Made by a program: the position numbers and the translations under genes
Part shown: positions 8,334-17,500 of the stretch, in pieces
Layout: each line of letters begins with the position of its first letter
How positions within the stretch are numbered: the first letter of the stretch is position 1
Assembly: GCA_017614315.1 (NCBI GenBank)
Contig: JAGACA010000010.1
Location: forward strand, 228,511-292,510
DNA: 64,000 bases
Reading direction: 5' to 3'
Source: Clostridia bacterium
Lineage (GTDB): Bacteria; Bacillota; Clostridia; Christensenellales; CAG-138
The notes under the pieces: generated by a model
What the model was told of the DNA's origin: nothing
Database searches by the model: none
What the model saw: only the letters and a program-made list of their open reading frames with translations

Positions 8334-9473
8334 TCAGTCCGCGAGGTCGGAAAGCGCGGCGCGGTATCTTTCATAGAAGGCTTCGTAGCGTCCTTCTTCG
8401 ATCGCTTCGCGTATTTTTTTCATGAGATCGTTGTAAAAATACAGATTGTGAAGAATGCACAGGCGCATGCCGAGGCGCTCGTCGGCCTTTAACAGATGCC
8501 TTATGTACGCGCGCGAATAGCTCCTGCACGCGGGGCAGGAACAGCTTTCCGATATCGGCTTGTCGTCGAGGCGGTACCTTTCGGCAAGGAGCCTCCTTCT
8601 GCCCTCCCACGTATATACGTTGCCGTGCTGCGCGCCCTTCAACGGAAAAACGCAGTCGAAAAAGTCGACGCCGCGGTAAACGCCCTCGACTATGTTCGCG
8701 GGCGTTCCGACGCCCATGAGATACCGGGGCTTGTCCTTAGGCATCTCGGGACAGACCGCGTCGAGCACGCGGTACATGACGAACGCGTCCTCGCCCACCG
8801 ACAGTCCGCCGATCGCGTATCCGGGAAGTCCGAGATCCCTTATCTCCCGCATATGCCTTATGCGAAGATCGTCGTAGGTGCCGCCCTGACCAATGCCGAA
8901 AAGGAGCTGATCGGGATTGATCGTATCCCCGAGCGAATCGAGCCTTTCATGCTCCTTTACGCACCTTTCGAGCCAGCGCGTTGTGCGGTCTATGCTTTTT
9001 TCGACATAAGAATACGGCGAGGGATTCGCGACGCACTCGTCGAACGCCATCGCGATCGTGGAGCCGAGCGCGGACTGCACGCGTATGGACTCCTCCGGCC
9101 CCATGAAAAGCTCCCTTCCGTCGATATAAGACGTGAAGCTCACGCCCTCCTCGGTTATTTTTCTCCTCTTCGCGAGCGAAAAGACCTGGAAGCCGCCGCT
9201 GTCGGTGAGTATGGGACCGTCCCAGTTCATGAATCTTTTGAGCCCGCCGAGAGTCTTTATGAGCTCGGGGCCGGGACGCACGGCGAGATGATACGTATTG
9301 CAGAGCACGACCTGACAGCCGACGTCCTTAAGATCGGCGGAGGATGCTCCGCCCCTTACTGCTGCGGCGGTGGCGACGTTCATGAAGACGGGCGTTTCAA
9401 TTATCCCGTCCTTTGTCGCGAGCCTCCCCCGCCTTGCTTCGCCGTCTGTATTCAATACGGTAAAATCGTTCAA
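8334..9473 (-). CDS. tgt: tRNA-guanine transglycosylase (queuosine pathway)
   Basis: A 379-residue Tgt. It swaps guanine-34 of GUN-anticodon tRNAs for the queuosine precursor preQ1. Seen are TDSGGFQVFSL with the base-binding Asp, the GIGQGG loop, GLSVGE, FDCVFP with the nucleophilic Asp, and the zinc site CSCPAC with a later Cys and His. It probably starts at TTG 9473, which has GGAG eight bases upstream; I found no better in-frame start. It lies 18 bases after the SpoIVFB-like gene, so it is likely co-transcribed. Preceding preQ1 biosynthesis genes are not in the window. Confidence 0.96.
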   Translation of the reverse strand: MNDFTVLNTDGEARRGRLATKDGIIETPVFMNVATAAAVRGGASSADLKDVGCQVVLCNTYHLAVRPGPELIKTLGGLKRFMNWDGPILTDSGGFQVFSLAKRRKITEEGVSFTSYIDGRELFMGPEESIRVQSALGSTIAMAFDECVANPSPYSYVEKSIDRTTRWLERCVKEHERLDSLGDTINPDQLLFGIGQGGTYDDLRIRHMREIRDLGLPGYAIGGLSVGEDAFVMYRVLDAVCPEMPKDKPRYLMGVGTPANIVEGVYRGVDFFDCVFPLKGAQHGNVYTWEGRRRLLAERYRLDDKPISESCSCPACRSYSRAYIRHLLKADERLGMRLCILHNLYFYNDLMKKIREAIEEGRYEAFYERYRAALSDLAD

Positions 9474-9491
9474 TGCCGCATCTCCGCTTCT

Positions 9492-10376
9492 TTATTTGAA
9501 TTTATTATAGCTTTTTCCGCCACTGAATGCAACAGCCTCGCCCATCGAGGCCATCGCTCCGAGACCGACCGCCGCGTCCGCGAGCTGCTTTTCGTCAAGC
9601 TCCGCCAGCCTCGCGCCGTTCCTGCCGAGCACGGTCAGGATTGCGTATCCCTCCGGCGGCAGGAGCTCCAGCGCGCGTGCGACGGTCATATCCTCGCCGA
9701 CGGCGACGCCCGTCACGTTCAGTGGCGTTTTCGAGCGCGTCCTTTCGCGTCTGAGCGCCGGGAACTCGGACGGCGAGCGCTCGGCGACCGCGGATATGAT
9801 AAGGAAAACGCCCATCACGATGAGCGTCGGATTTAACGCTCCGCGATATAAAAGGATACCGAACGCAGCGATAAAGCCCGAGCCTGTAAACACTCCCAGA
9901 GCCCGGAGGACGAGCATAGCGGGCTTTTTCCCCTTCGGCGAGCAGGCGGCGTATATGAGCCTTCCGCCGTCCAGCGGCACGGCGGGGAAAAGGTTTACTG
10001 CAAGCAGCGCGAGGTTGTATTCCGTAAGGCCTATCCCCGCCGAGCGGTAAGTCGGAAAAAGCCCCTCCGCAAGCGATGAGAGCGCCGCCATGGAAAGGCT
10101 TGCGAGCGGGCCTGCGGCGTATATCGCGGCTGCATCCGCACGGGACGCGAACGCACAGTCGAGCCGGGCTACGAAGCCGAAGGGCTGTATCTCTACCGAG
10201 CGCACGGGATAGCCGAGCCTCTTTGCCGCCATGGCGTGGGCGCATTCATGCGCGAGAAGCGATATGAACGCCGCGGCGAGCAGGCGAAAGCCGCCGAAAA
10301 GAGCCGCTATCGGCGCGGCGGCCAATAAGACGGGACTGCATCGTATCTCCGTCCCGCCTATCGAAAACAGCTTCAT
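9492..10376 (-). CDS. spoIVFB: Site-2 intramembrane metalloprotease, SpoIVFB-like (M50)
   Basis: A 294-residue membrane protease. The zinc motif HECAH (His43, Glu44, His47) sits in a transmembrane helix, and the second motif PAVPLDGGR provides Asp136. About five or six hydrophobic segments are followed by a soluble C-terminal domain (about 215-290) resembling a CBS domain. SpoIVFB cleaves pro-sigma K in the mother cell. The SpoIVFA-like gene directly upstream (6-base gap) supports that role rather than a general RseP. A different M50 substrate remains possible. Confidence 0.85.
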   Translation of the reverse strand: MKLFSIGGTEIRCSPVLLAAAPIAALFGGFRLLAAAFISLLAHECAHAMAAKRLGYPVRSVEIQPFGFVARLDCAFASRADAAAIYAAGPLASLSMAALSSLAEGLFPTYRSAGIGLTEYNLALLAVNLFPAVPLDGGRLIYAACSPKGKKPAMLVLRALGVFTGSGFIAAFGILLYRGALNPTLIVMGVFLIISAVAERSPSEFPALRRERTRSKTPLNVTGVAVGEDMTVARALELLPPEGYAILTVLGRNGARLAELDEKQLADAAVGLGAMASMGEAVAFSGGKSYNKFK

Positions 10377-10382
10377 TCAGCG

Positions 10383-11057
10383 TCATCCCGCCTTTCCGAG
10401 CCCGAAGAGCTCCGCAAGGTCGACGGGTCTTCCGCTCTTCCACGCGCGCACCGTGACGGCGCTGCCCTTAAGGGTACCGAGCTTCTGCCTTACCCTTATC
10501 GGCTGCCCCTCTTCGACCGCGATCTCGTCAAAGCCGTAGATCGCGAATTCCATGTCCCCGTCCGTCACGACGGAAACGAATCTTCCGAAATCGGGATCGA
10601 CACCGACCGTCTTTATCCTGCCCGCCGCCGGCGAGACGACCTCCGATCCGACGGGCGCGACTATCGAAAGGCCTCCCGAGCCTTCCGCTTCGAAGCTCAA
10701 AGCCGTTACGGGCAAAACAGGCCCGGACGACGGGGCGAACACCTCGATTATCGAGGGGAGCGAAACGAACTTCAGCTTGCCGGGCGTTTCCTCCTCCTCG
10801 CCGTCGCCGTCCTTTCTTTCGGTCAGCTCGCCTATCACGCTCAGCGCCTCGCTGTTTCCCGTAAGCTTGAAGCCGAGTATCAGCGCGAAAGCGGCGGCGC
10901 ATACGCCGAGCCTTATGAGCAGGAAGCCCGCGCCGGAGCCTTCCTTCTTTTTCGCCTTTGCATCGGCCTTTACAGGAAGCGGCGTCCGCCTCCTCCTGCC
11001 CTCGCCGTAGCCCCTCGAAACAAACTCCGTCGTGATAAGCGTCCCGTTTTCATCCAT
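10383..11057 (-). CDS. spoIVFA: SpoIVFA-like protein with degenerate LytM/M23 domain
   Basis: A 224-residue protein with a basic N-terminus, one transmembrane helix (about residues 48-66) and an external C-terminal domain of LytM fold. That domain shows APVGSEVVSPAAGRIKTVG and DPDFGRFVSVV but lacks the HxH zinc residues of M23 peptidases. This matches SpoIVFA, which holds SpoIVFB in an inhibited complex in the forespore outer membrane. ATG at 11057 is preferred; its Shine-Dalgarno GGGAGG lies in the 3' arm of the upstream terminator hairpin. It forms an operon with spoIVFB and probably tgt. Confidence 0.75.
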   Translation of the reverse strand: MDENGTLITTEFVSRGYGEGRRRRTPLPVKADAKAKKKEGSGAGFLLIRLGVCAAAFALILGFKLTGNSEALSVIGELTERKDGDGEEEETPGKLKFVSLPSIIEVFAPSSGPVLPVTALSFEAEGSGGLSIVAPVGSEVVSPAAGRIKTVGVDPDFGRFVSVVTDGDMEFAIYGFDEIAVEEGQPIRVRQKLGTLKGSAVTVRAWKSGRPVDLAELFGLGKAG

Positions 11058-11101
11058 AAAAAAAGCCTCCCGCGTATACTTCATTCGAGTATATGCGGGA
11101 G
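11058..11101 (-). terminator. Terminator after the LexA-like gene, overlapping the next ribosome site
   Basis: A 14-base stem with one mismatch (11067-11080 with 11088-11101), then a 7-T run that ends exactly at the next ATG. The 3' arm holds GGGAGG, the Shine-Dalgarno of the SpoIVFA-like gene. TTGACA (11109-11114) and TATACT (11088-11093) with 15-base spacing would start a transcript inside the hairpin loop and free the ribosome site. Confidence 0.7.
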
Positions 11102-11110
11102 AAGCCCCTG

Positions 11111-11737
11111 TCAATGCCTCATTCGGGATTCCACGACGCGGCCGATTATCTCGAGATCGCCCTCGGTGACGATCAAGGGATCGTACGCCGGATTGGACGG
11201 AATGAGCGCGACGCTCTTCTTTATGCGCTTGACCCGTCTTAAAAGCACCTCGTCGCCGAGCCTTACGACGTATATCTGCCCGTCTCTCAGAGCGTCGCCC
11301 CTTTTGACGAGGACGCTCGCGCCCTCTGCTATGAAATCGCCCGTCATGCAGTCGCCGACGACCTCCATGAAGAAATAGTCGCCGTTCGATACCTCGCCCG
11401 ACGCCACGGGGATGTAATCGGTGATATTCTCCTCCGCGAGCATGGGTTTGCCCGCGTGCACCATGCCGACCATGGGGATCATGACCGCTTCGCCCATTCC
11501 GGCAGTCTCGAGTATCCTGTCCCTCATGATGCCGGGAAGCGCGCCGGACTTATCGCGGCAGAGAAGATAATCCGCGGATACGTTGAAGATATCCATCAGC
11601 CGGCTGAGCACGCCGGACGGGATACCGATCCTTTCGTTTTCGTATTTTGATACAGCCGCCTTCTGTACGCCCAGCATCCTGCCGAGCTCGTCCTGGGTGA
11701 TGCCCTTACTTTGGCGCAGCTCCCTCAAACGGTTCAT
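11111..11737 (-). CDS. LexA/CI-like repressor (HTH plus S24-type domain with altered dyad)
   Basis: A 208-residue regulator with an XRE helix-turn-helix (residues 1-58, KGITQDELGRMLGVQKAAVS) and a C-terminal S24 peptidase-like domain. The usual self-cleavage Ala-Gly is present at 95-96 (VHAGKP). The nucleophile motif GDSM reads GDCM (Cys130), and the general-base Lys aligns with Arg167 (GDEVLLRR), so both catalytic residues are replaced. It may be non-cleaving or use cysteine. ATG at 11737 follows GAGGTG. It probably represses itself and the divergent gene at 11946 through the 17-base operators between them. Confidence 0.88.
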   Translation of the reverse strand: MNRLRELRQSKGITQDELGRMLGVQKAAVSKYENERIGIPSGVLSRLMDIFNVSADYLLCRDKSGALPGIMRDRILETAGMGEAVMIPMVGMVHAGKPMLAEENITDYIPVASGEVSNGDYFFMEVVGDCMTGDFIAEGASVLVKRGDALRDGQIYVVRLGDEVLLRRVKRIKKSVALIPSNPAYDPLIVTEGDLEIIGRVVESRMRH

Positions 11738-11769
11738 CGCACACCTCATGTTTCGTTTATTGCTCCTTC

Positions 11770-11798
11770 ATTGTATCCTAATCGGAAACAATTCGCAA
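11770..11798 (-). promoter_or_regulatory. Promoter of the LexA-like gene with embedded operator
   Basis: Minus-strand TTGCGA (11793-11798), 17-base spacer, TACAAT (11770-11775). The operator at 11773-11789 lies between the boxes and overlaps the -10. Confidence 0.65.
11773..11789. promoter_or_regulatory. Operator 1 (putative repressor site)
   Basis: GTATCC-TAATC-GGAAAC, a 17-base near-palindrome. It matches operator 2 in length and half-site pattern (GTWTCC, five bases, RGAAAC). Confidence 0.65.
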
Positions 11799-11850
11799 GC
11801 CGTTTTAAATAATATATTTAAAATCCTTGTTTTGAGTACCATTTTTGGTC

Positions 11851-11879
11851 TTGACAGTTTCCAAATAAGAAACTATAAT
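11851..11879 (+). promoter_or_regulatory. Promoter of the 45-residue membrane protein
   Basis: Perfect TTGACA (11851-11856), 17 bases, TATAAT (11874-11879). The whole spacer is filled by operator 2, so a bound repressor would block polymerase. Confidence 0.88.
11857..11873. promoter_or_regulatory. Operator 2 (putative repressor site)
   Basis: GTTTCC-AAATA-AGAAAC fills the 17-base spacer of the plus-strand promoter exactly. It has the same layout as operator 1, 84 bases away. Confidence 0.68.
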
Positions 11880-11945
11880 GTGACCGTAACAAAAAGCCGA
11901 CGCGTTAAGCGAGCGGCGGGACAAGGATCGTGAAAGGAGAAAGAT

Positions 11946-12083
11946 ATGAATTACTTCGGATTGATAGTGCTCTTTATGGTTCCCGGCATCATCATCGGGG
12001 GTATGGGCGCAACGCTCATAAACGACGCAAAAAGGAGGCGCAGAGCCGCCTCGGCAAAGCGCCGTCTCCGTACAAACGTGTAA
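11946..12083 (+). CDS. Small membrane protein, 45 residues, under repressor control
   Basis: The ORF starts MNYFGLIVLFMVPG and has one hydrophobic helix with a glycine-rich centre (about residues 4-26), then a very basic tail (DAKRRRRAASAKRR). AAGGAG lies seven bases before the ATG. It has a perfect promoter and its own terminator, so it is a complete single-gene unit. I recognise no family. The strong promoter masked by an operator implies that it is tightly repressed and induced under some stress. The topology suggests an inner-membrane protein with a cytoplasmic positive tail. Confidence 0.8.
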   Translation: MNYFGLIVLFMVPGIIIGGMGATLINDAKRRRRAASAKRRLRTNV

Positions 12084-12090
12084 AGGATCG

Positions 12091-12118
12091 AAAACGCGGT
12101 TTTGAAACCGCGTTTTTT
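12091..12118 (+). terminator. Bidirectional terminator
   Basis: A 12-bp stem AAAACGCGGTTT with its complement, a 2-base loop and a T-run. It ends the 45-residue gene on the plus strand and sits just after the cyclophilin stop on the minus strand. Confidence 0.85.
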
Positions 12119-12122
12119 GTTT

Positions 12123-12653
12123 TCAGTGTACGTCAGGGAGTTTGTCGGGCTCGGGGAGCTCGGGACCCTCGACGGTTACGGAGCCTATGACCACCTTTTC
12201 GGAAGGTCTGTCGGCATAGCCCGTCCTTACGGACGCTATCGCGTCGACGACGTCCATGCCCTCCGTCACCCTGCCGAACGCGGCGTAGAGCCCGTCGAGA
12301 TGCGGAGCCGTCCTGTGCATGATGAAGAACTGGCTGCCGGCGCTGTCCATGGGCATGGAGAGCCTTGCCATGGAGATGACTCCCCTCTCGTGCTTGATGG
12401 GATTGTTCACGCCGTTCGCGGCGAACTCGCCTTTGATGGAATAACCGGGCCCGCCCGAGCCGGTGCCCGTCGGGTCGCCGCCCTGGATCATAAAGCCCAT
12501 GATAATCCTGTGGAAGGTCGTGCCGTCATAGAAGCCCTTCCTTGCGAGCGAGCAGAAATTCCTTACGCTCTGCAGCGCGATCTCGGGGTAAAGCTCGAGC
12601 GCGATCGTGCCGAAGCCCTCGACCGTTATCTTTGCGGTGATCTTTTCGTTCAT
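12123..12653 (-). CDS. Peptidyl-prolyl cis-trans isomerase, cyclophilin type
   Basis: A 176-residue cytoplasmic cyclophilin with no signal peptide. It catalyses proline isomerisation during folding. Landmarks are FHRIIMGFMIQGGDPTGTG with the catalytic Arg, the active-site core SAGSQFFIMH, and LDGLYAAFGRV. AAAGGAGG lies upstream of the ATG. It is a single gene convergent with the small membrane protein. Confidence 0.95.
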   Translation of the reverse strand: MNEKITAKITVEGFGTIALELYPEIALQSVRNFCSLARKGFYDGTTFHRIIMGFMIQGGDPTGTGSGGPGYSIKGEFAANGVNNPIKHERGVISMARLSMPMDSAGSQFFIMHRTAPHLDGLYAAFGRVTEGMDVVDAIASVRTGYADRPSEKVVIGSVTVEGPELPEPDKLPDVH

Positions 12654-12717
12654 GTGATCCTCCTTTGTAAATCGTTCTGATCGGATTTTAGCACAGTCCG
12701 CGGGGACTAATCAAGTA

Positions 12718-12746
12718 TTGTAAAAAAGTATTTGCGGATGTATAAT
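12718..12746 (+). promoter_or_regulatory. Promoter of beta-propeller protein
   Basis: TTGTAA (12718-12723), 17-base spacer, TATAAT (12741-12746), 29 bases before the ATG at 12776. Confidence 0.7.
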
Positions 12747-12775
12747 ATGAGGGAGCATTTTTCAGGAGGCTTTTG

Positions 12776-14581
12776 ATGACTTCACGAAGGAAAAAATACC
12801 GTGAAAGGCAGATATTCGTTCTTGCGCTTCTTATCGCGGTCGCGGTCATCGCGATCGTATTGATGATAGTGATCGTGTCCTGCGGGCGTAAGGATCCGGG
12901 GCATTCGGCCAATAACTCGCCGCGTCCGCAGACGACGGACGTGCCCGCGTCTTCAGGACCCGACGAAACTCCGGCCGATACGGAGCACGCGACGCAGCAG
13001 CCGACGGATGAGCCCACGAGGCCGCCCGTCAGCTACCGCGAGGTCTCGGCGCATGAATCGGCAAAGGCTTCGGCCTTCGGCTATTATACCGAGCTCATGG
13101 TCAACGGCAGCGTCGTTACCGCGTACAGCGCGGATCAGAAGGTCACCTTCCTTCACAACGACGAATACACCCAGGCGGATGGCGTGCTTTCCTTCCGCGG
13201 GAGCTGCTTCCGTCAAAACCCTTATTTCGGCACGGCGGAGGTATCCGTCGGCGCCCTTCAGCAGGTCTGGCAGCACGATACCTTCAGCGTCGGCAAGGGC
13301 GAAGGCGGCAAGTATTCCGGCGTTTGGACCGGAACCGGCTGGACAGGTCAGGCGCTCGCCGTCCGCTGGGACGCCGAGACGAAGGCGATAATGAACATGT
13401 ACGATTCCGCCAAGAACAAGGACGGTCTGATCGAGGTCATCTGTCCCTGCATGGACGGGAACATATACTTCTACGACATGGAGACCGGCGAGCCCACGAG
13501 GAACAAGCTGGTGTTCGGCGTGCCCTTCAAGGGCTGCGGCAGCGTCGATCCGCGCGGCTGGCCGATACTTTACGTCGGTCAGGGCGATCATTACAACACG
13601 GAGGGCAAGGCCTCGAAGGCTTATGTCATATCGCTCATAAACGGCCAGGTACTCGCGACGATCGGCGCGAAGCCAGACAGCTTTGCGATCCGTTCCTGGC
13701 ATGCGTACGATTCCGCGGCGATAATCGACGGCGGGACGGATACCCTGTTCTATCCGGGCGAAAACGGCATACTGTACCGCGTCAAGCTGAACACCAAATA
13801 CGACAAGGCCGCCGGCACGCTCACTATGAGCCCCGACAGCCCCGTTAAGCTCCGCTATCAGGCGACGCGCGCGAAGAACGACGGCTATTGGCTCGGCTAT
13901 GAGGCGAGCGCGGTCGCGTGGCGCAATTATCTGTATCTTTGCGACAACACGGGGCTCATGCAGTGCGTGGACGTAAACACGATGAAGGTCATCTGGGTGC
14001 AGGACACCTGGGACGACACCAACGCCACGCCCTGCTTCGAGGAGGATCCCGCGACGGGCACCGGATATCTGTACGTCGGCAACACGCTTGACAACAAGGC
14101 CGACGGAAACGGGAACGGCAAGGTCGCCTTCTTCAAGATCGATGCCTGCACAGGCGAGATCAAATGGAAGAAGGAATACACCGTCGCCACTACTTCAAAC
14201 GTCACGGGCGGTTTTCAGGGCAGCGCCGTCCTCGGTCACGGCGAGCTTGAAGGTCTCGTTATAACGACTTACAGCTCCGTCGGATCGAGCGGCTACGCAG
14301 GCTACGTCGTCGCCTATGACAAGGAGACCGGAAACGAGGTCTGGACGTTCAGGGTATCCGGCTATACCTGGTGCAGTCCCCTTGCGATGTACGACGCGGC
14401 GGGAAAAGCATACATAATCGTGTGCAACTGCAACGGCGACGTGTACGTCCTGAACGCCCGCGGCGAGAAGCTTTCGAGCATCAACCTCGGCTCGAATATA
14501 GAGGCTTCGCCCGTCGGTTTCGGCAATTACGTGGTCATCGGCACGAGGGTAAAGGGCATATTCGGGCTGAAGATCTATTGA
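12776..14581 (+). CDS. Membrane-anchored PQQ-like beta-propeller protein
   Basis: A 601-residue exported protein. A basic N-terminus and a long hydrophobic helix (about 12-34) end at IVSC-G, which could be a lipobox with Cys35; otherwise it is a membrane anchor. A Ser/Thr/Pro linker follows (to about 80), then a beta-propeller of repeated strands such as DGNIYFYDMETGEPTRN, YVVAYDKETGNEVWTF and GDVYVLNARGEKL, the WD/PQQ-quinoprotein style. The role is unknown; it may bind a surface partner or ligand. AGGAGG precedes the ATG. The 3' end overlaps the convergent glucan synthase gene by 7 bases without a terminator. Confidence 0.8.
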   Translation: MTSRRKKYRERQIFVLALLIAVAVIAIVLMIVIVSCGRKDPGHSANNSPRPQTTDVPASSGPDETPADTEHATQQPTDEPTRPPVSYREVSAHESAKASAFGYYTELMVNGSVVTAYSADQKVTFLHNDEYTQADGVLSFRGSCFRQNPYFGTAEVSVGALQQVWQHDTFSVGKGEGGKYSGVWTGTGWTGQALAVRWDAETKAIMNMYDSAKNKDGLIEVICPCMDGNIYFYDMETGEPTRNKLVFGVPFKGCGSVDPRGWPILYVGQGDHYNTEGKASKAYVISLINGQVLATIGAKPDSFAIRSWHAYDSAAIIDGGTDTLFYPGENGILYRVKLNTKYDKAAGTLTMSPDSPVKLRYQATRAKNDGYWLGYEASAVAWRNYLYLCDNTGLMQCVDVNTMKVIWVQDTWDDTNATPCFEEDPATGTGYLYVGNTLDNKADGNGNGKVAFFKIDACTGEIKWKKEYTVATTSNVTGGFQGSAVLGHGELEGLVITTYSSVGSSGYAGYVVAYDKETGNEVWTFRVSGYTWCSPLAMYDAAGKAYIIVCNCNGDVYVLNARGEKLSSINLGSNIEASPVGFGNYVVIGTRVKGIFGLKIY

Positions 14582-17500
14582 TAAACGACCTTGACCTCGT
14601 GCGTCCTTCCGTCCGATACGAGACGGATATGATCCGTCTCCTTCCCGTCGACCGAAAGCGACGCGCGCTCTCCGCGCCTTAAGCTGATGCGGTACACCGC
14701 AGTATCGAAGGCATAGCTCAATTCAAACGAATCGAATACCGTGACGGGCTTTAAGATCATCTTATCGCCCGTCTTTTTTATGCCGAGTATGTGCTCCGTC
14801 ACAGCGCGGTAGAGCCAGCCCGCGGAGCCCGTATACCAGGTCCAGCCGCCGCGGCCGGCGTTCTCGCCCGCGCCGACGTCCCCCGCGAGGACGTAAGGCT
14901 CCGTCCTGTACCTATTGACGGTCAGCCTTTGGCCATGCGCGATCGGATCGATCGCAGAAAGCAGTCTGTGCGCCGTTTCCGGCCTGTTCAGCATGCACGC
15001 GGCGATCACCGCCCACGCCGCCGCGTGGGTGTACTGTCCTCCGTTCTCGCGGAGACCCTCGCAGTAGGCTTCGATATAGCCTACGGGCTTTTCGGACGAG
15101 TCCGTAAACGGCGGCGCAAGGAGCTTTATCACCGAGTTCTCCCCGTCAAAAAGCTCTCGGAGCATCGTATCGAAAGCCAGATCCGCCCTGTCCGCTCCGG
15201 CGAACACAGCCCACAGCCCCGATACGAGATCGATGCGGCATTCCGCCGAGCTCCTTGAGCCGAGCTTTTTGCCGTCCTCTCCGATCGCGCGGATATATCT
15301 GTCGTCCTCCCATGTGTTTTCAAGGCTTTCTCTGAGGCTCGCGGCGTATGCTTCGAGCTCCTCCGCGAGTGCGGTCTCGCCGCGTCCGCGCGCCGTGCGC
15401 GTAAAGTCCCTCAATATGACGAGCATGAACCAGCCGACAAAGGCGCTTTCGCCGAAGAGGTCGTCGTAGCCGTCGTTCCAGTCGCCCGTTCCCATCAGCG
15501 TAAGTCCGTTCGCGCCGATAGGCATCGAAGCCCTTATCGCTCTGACGCTGTGTTCGAACACGCTTGCGCGGAGGCTGCCCGCCGTATAAAGGGCGTATCT
15601 GTCCCGTTCGCCTTCCCCAAGCGGTTCTCCCGTAAGGAAAGGAGCTTCCTCGTCCCAGACGGAGGCGTCGCCGGTGATCCTTTCGTATTCGAGACAGAGG
15701 AATGGCAGGAAAAGCCTGTCGTCCGATATCCGCGTGCGGACGCCCATGCCGTTATCATGCCACCAGTGGAGGACGTCGCCCTCCGGAAACTGATGCGCGG
15801 CGGAGTCGATTATCGCCGCGCGGGTCGTTTTCGGATCAGTAAGGAGCAGCGCGGACACGTCCTGCAGCCTGTCGCGGAAGCCGACGGCGCCGCCCGACTG
15901 GCAGAAGCCCGTCTTTGCAAACAGGCGCGATGAATACAGCTGATAAAGGAGCAGGCGGTCAGCGAGCGCGTCAAAGGCCGCGTCGCCCGTTTTTACGTTC
16001 AGCACGCCGAGCCTTTTTTGCCAAGTCTCCCTTGCCCTTTCAAGCTCGGATCCCGCCCTGTCGGGCGATACCGGATCCTTTATATAACGCGCGATATTCT
16101 CCGTCGTATCCATCCCAAGCGTGAACACCGCCCTTGCCGCGCCGTTTGCGGGAACCGTCAGCGTCCTTTCCGTTCCCGTGTCAAAGAACGCGTCGCCGCC
16201 TGCAACGAATGCGCGCGCTCCGTCGTCCGCGCGGCGGGCGCAGTCGAAAAGGAGCATGCCGTTCGCCGTTTCGCGGACAACGCTTTCCGCATGGGGGTAT
16301 TCCCCGACCGCGGGAGATATCGCGAGCCTTGCTTTAAGCTTCCTTGCACGGGAGCTTTTATTGTTCAGCGTGATCAGATAATACTTTATCGGCCTGTCGG
16401 CGTCGGTGAAAACGACAAGCTCCGCCCCGATCCCGTCCGCCTCCGACGCCGCGCGGGTGTACCCTATGCCGTGCGAGATCTCGTATTCGCCGCTCGCGCC
16501 GTACGGCATGAGAGACCGCGTCCTGCCGTTTTCCGAAAGCGTGACCTTCTCGAACGCGGGATCCGATACGGGATCGCAGCTCCACGGCGTTATGCGGCAG
16601 AGCCTCGCATTCCCGTACCATGTGTATCCCCCGCCGTTTTCTGTGACTATCGTGCCGAAGACTTCGTTCGCGAGCACGTTCGACCACGGCGCGGGCGTGA
16701 TCCCCAAGCCCGTCCTTATGACGTATTCCTCATTTTCCGGATCGAACCCGCCGAAGCCGTTGAACCCGACGAGCCTTCGTGCGGGAAGCTTCTCGGTCTC
16801 CATCGGTCTGTCCTTTCCCGGCCTTTCCGCTTTGGCCGGGAGATACGGTATCCTGTCGGCGTCGCATTCGATGAGCGCCATGCCCCTCAGCGCATCCTCG
16901 TGTTCCTTGGTGAGGAACGCCATATCGAATACCGCCGCTGCGGAAGCCGCGAGCTCGCCGAGCCTCCTCCTTGCGGGATCGCCGTAGCTTACCGGAAGCA
17001 GACTGACGATCGCCGCGTCGAAGTCCCCGCCCCTCGCCCTTAAAAACCGCGTGAATGCGAGAAAAGTCCTTATGTCCTTAAGCTGTTCCTTGTTCGAGAC
17101 GTACACGATAACGAGCGGCTTGTCGCCCGATATGCCGAGCTCCCACAGGGAGCTTATGCCCCTTTTCGGGCGGGCAGGCGGATCGTCCTTGAAGGGGACG
17201 CCCTTCATTATCCTTGCGGCGAGCGGTTCGGTACCGACAAACCCGTCGGCGGTCAGGCCGGCTTTTCTCATCATGCCGTTTGCGACCGCCCTTGACAGCT
17301 TCAACTCGGATGCTGCGGTGGCCGCCGTCCCGCGGAGCGCGTTCACAGCTCCGTCCCGCGTCGATGCGGCGCACATCACGAAAAGCATTTCAACTCGTTC
17401 TCCCGGCACGAGCGGCGTACGCGTCATCGCCGAGAAAAGAGGCTCGATCGGCGCGTTCCTGAACACGCCCGCCGAAAAGCTCCCGAGAGCTTCGGGATAC

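Noticed and set aside
8496-9836. A 446-codon plus-strand frame opposite tgt
   Set aside because: It is antisense to clearly recognised tgt and spoIVFB. Its Arg/Ala-rich composition without domains is typical of GC-rich shadow frames.
16018-17043. Long plus-strand frames opposite the glucan synthase gene
   Set aside because: No ribosome sites or domain motifs were seen, and the minus-strand protein is continuous over the whole stretch.
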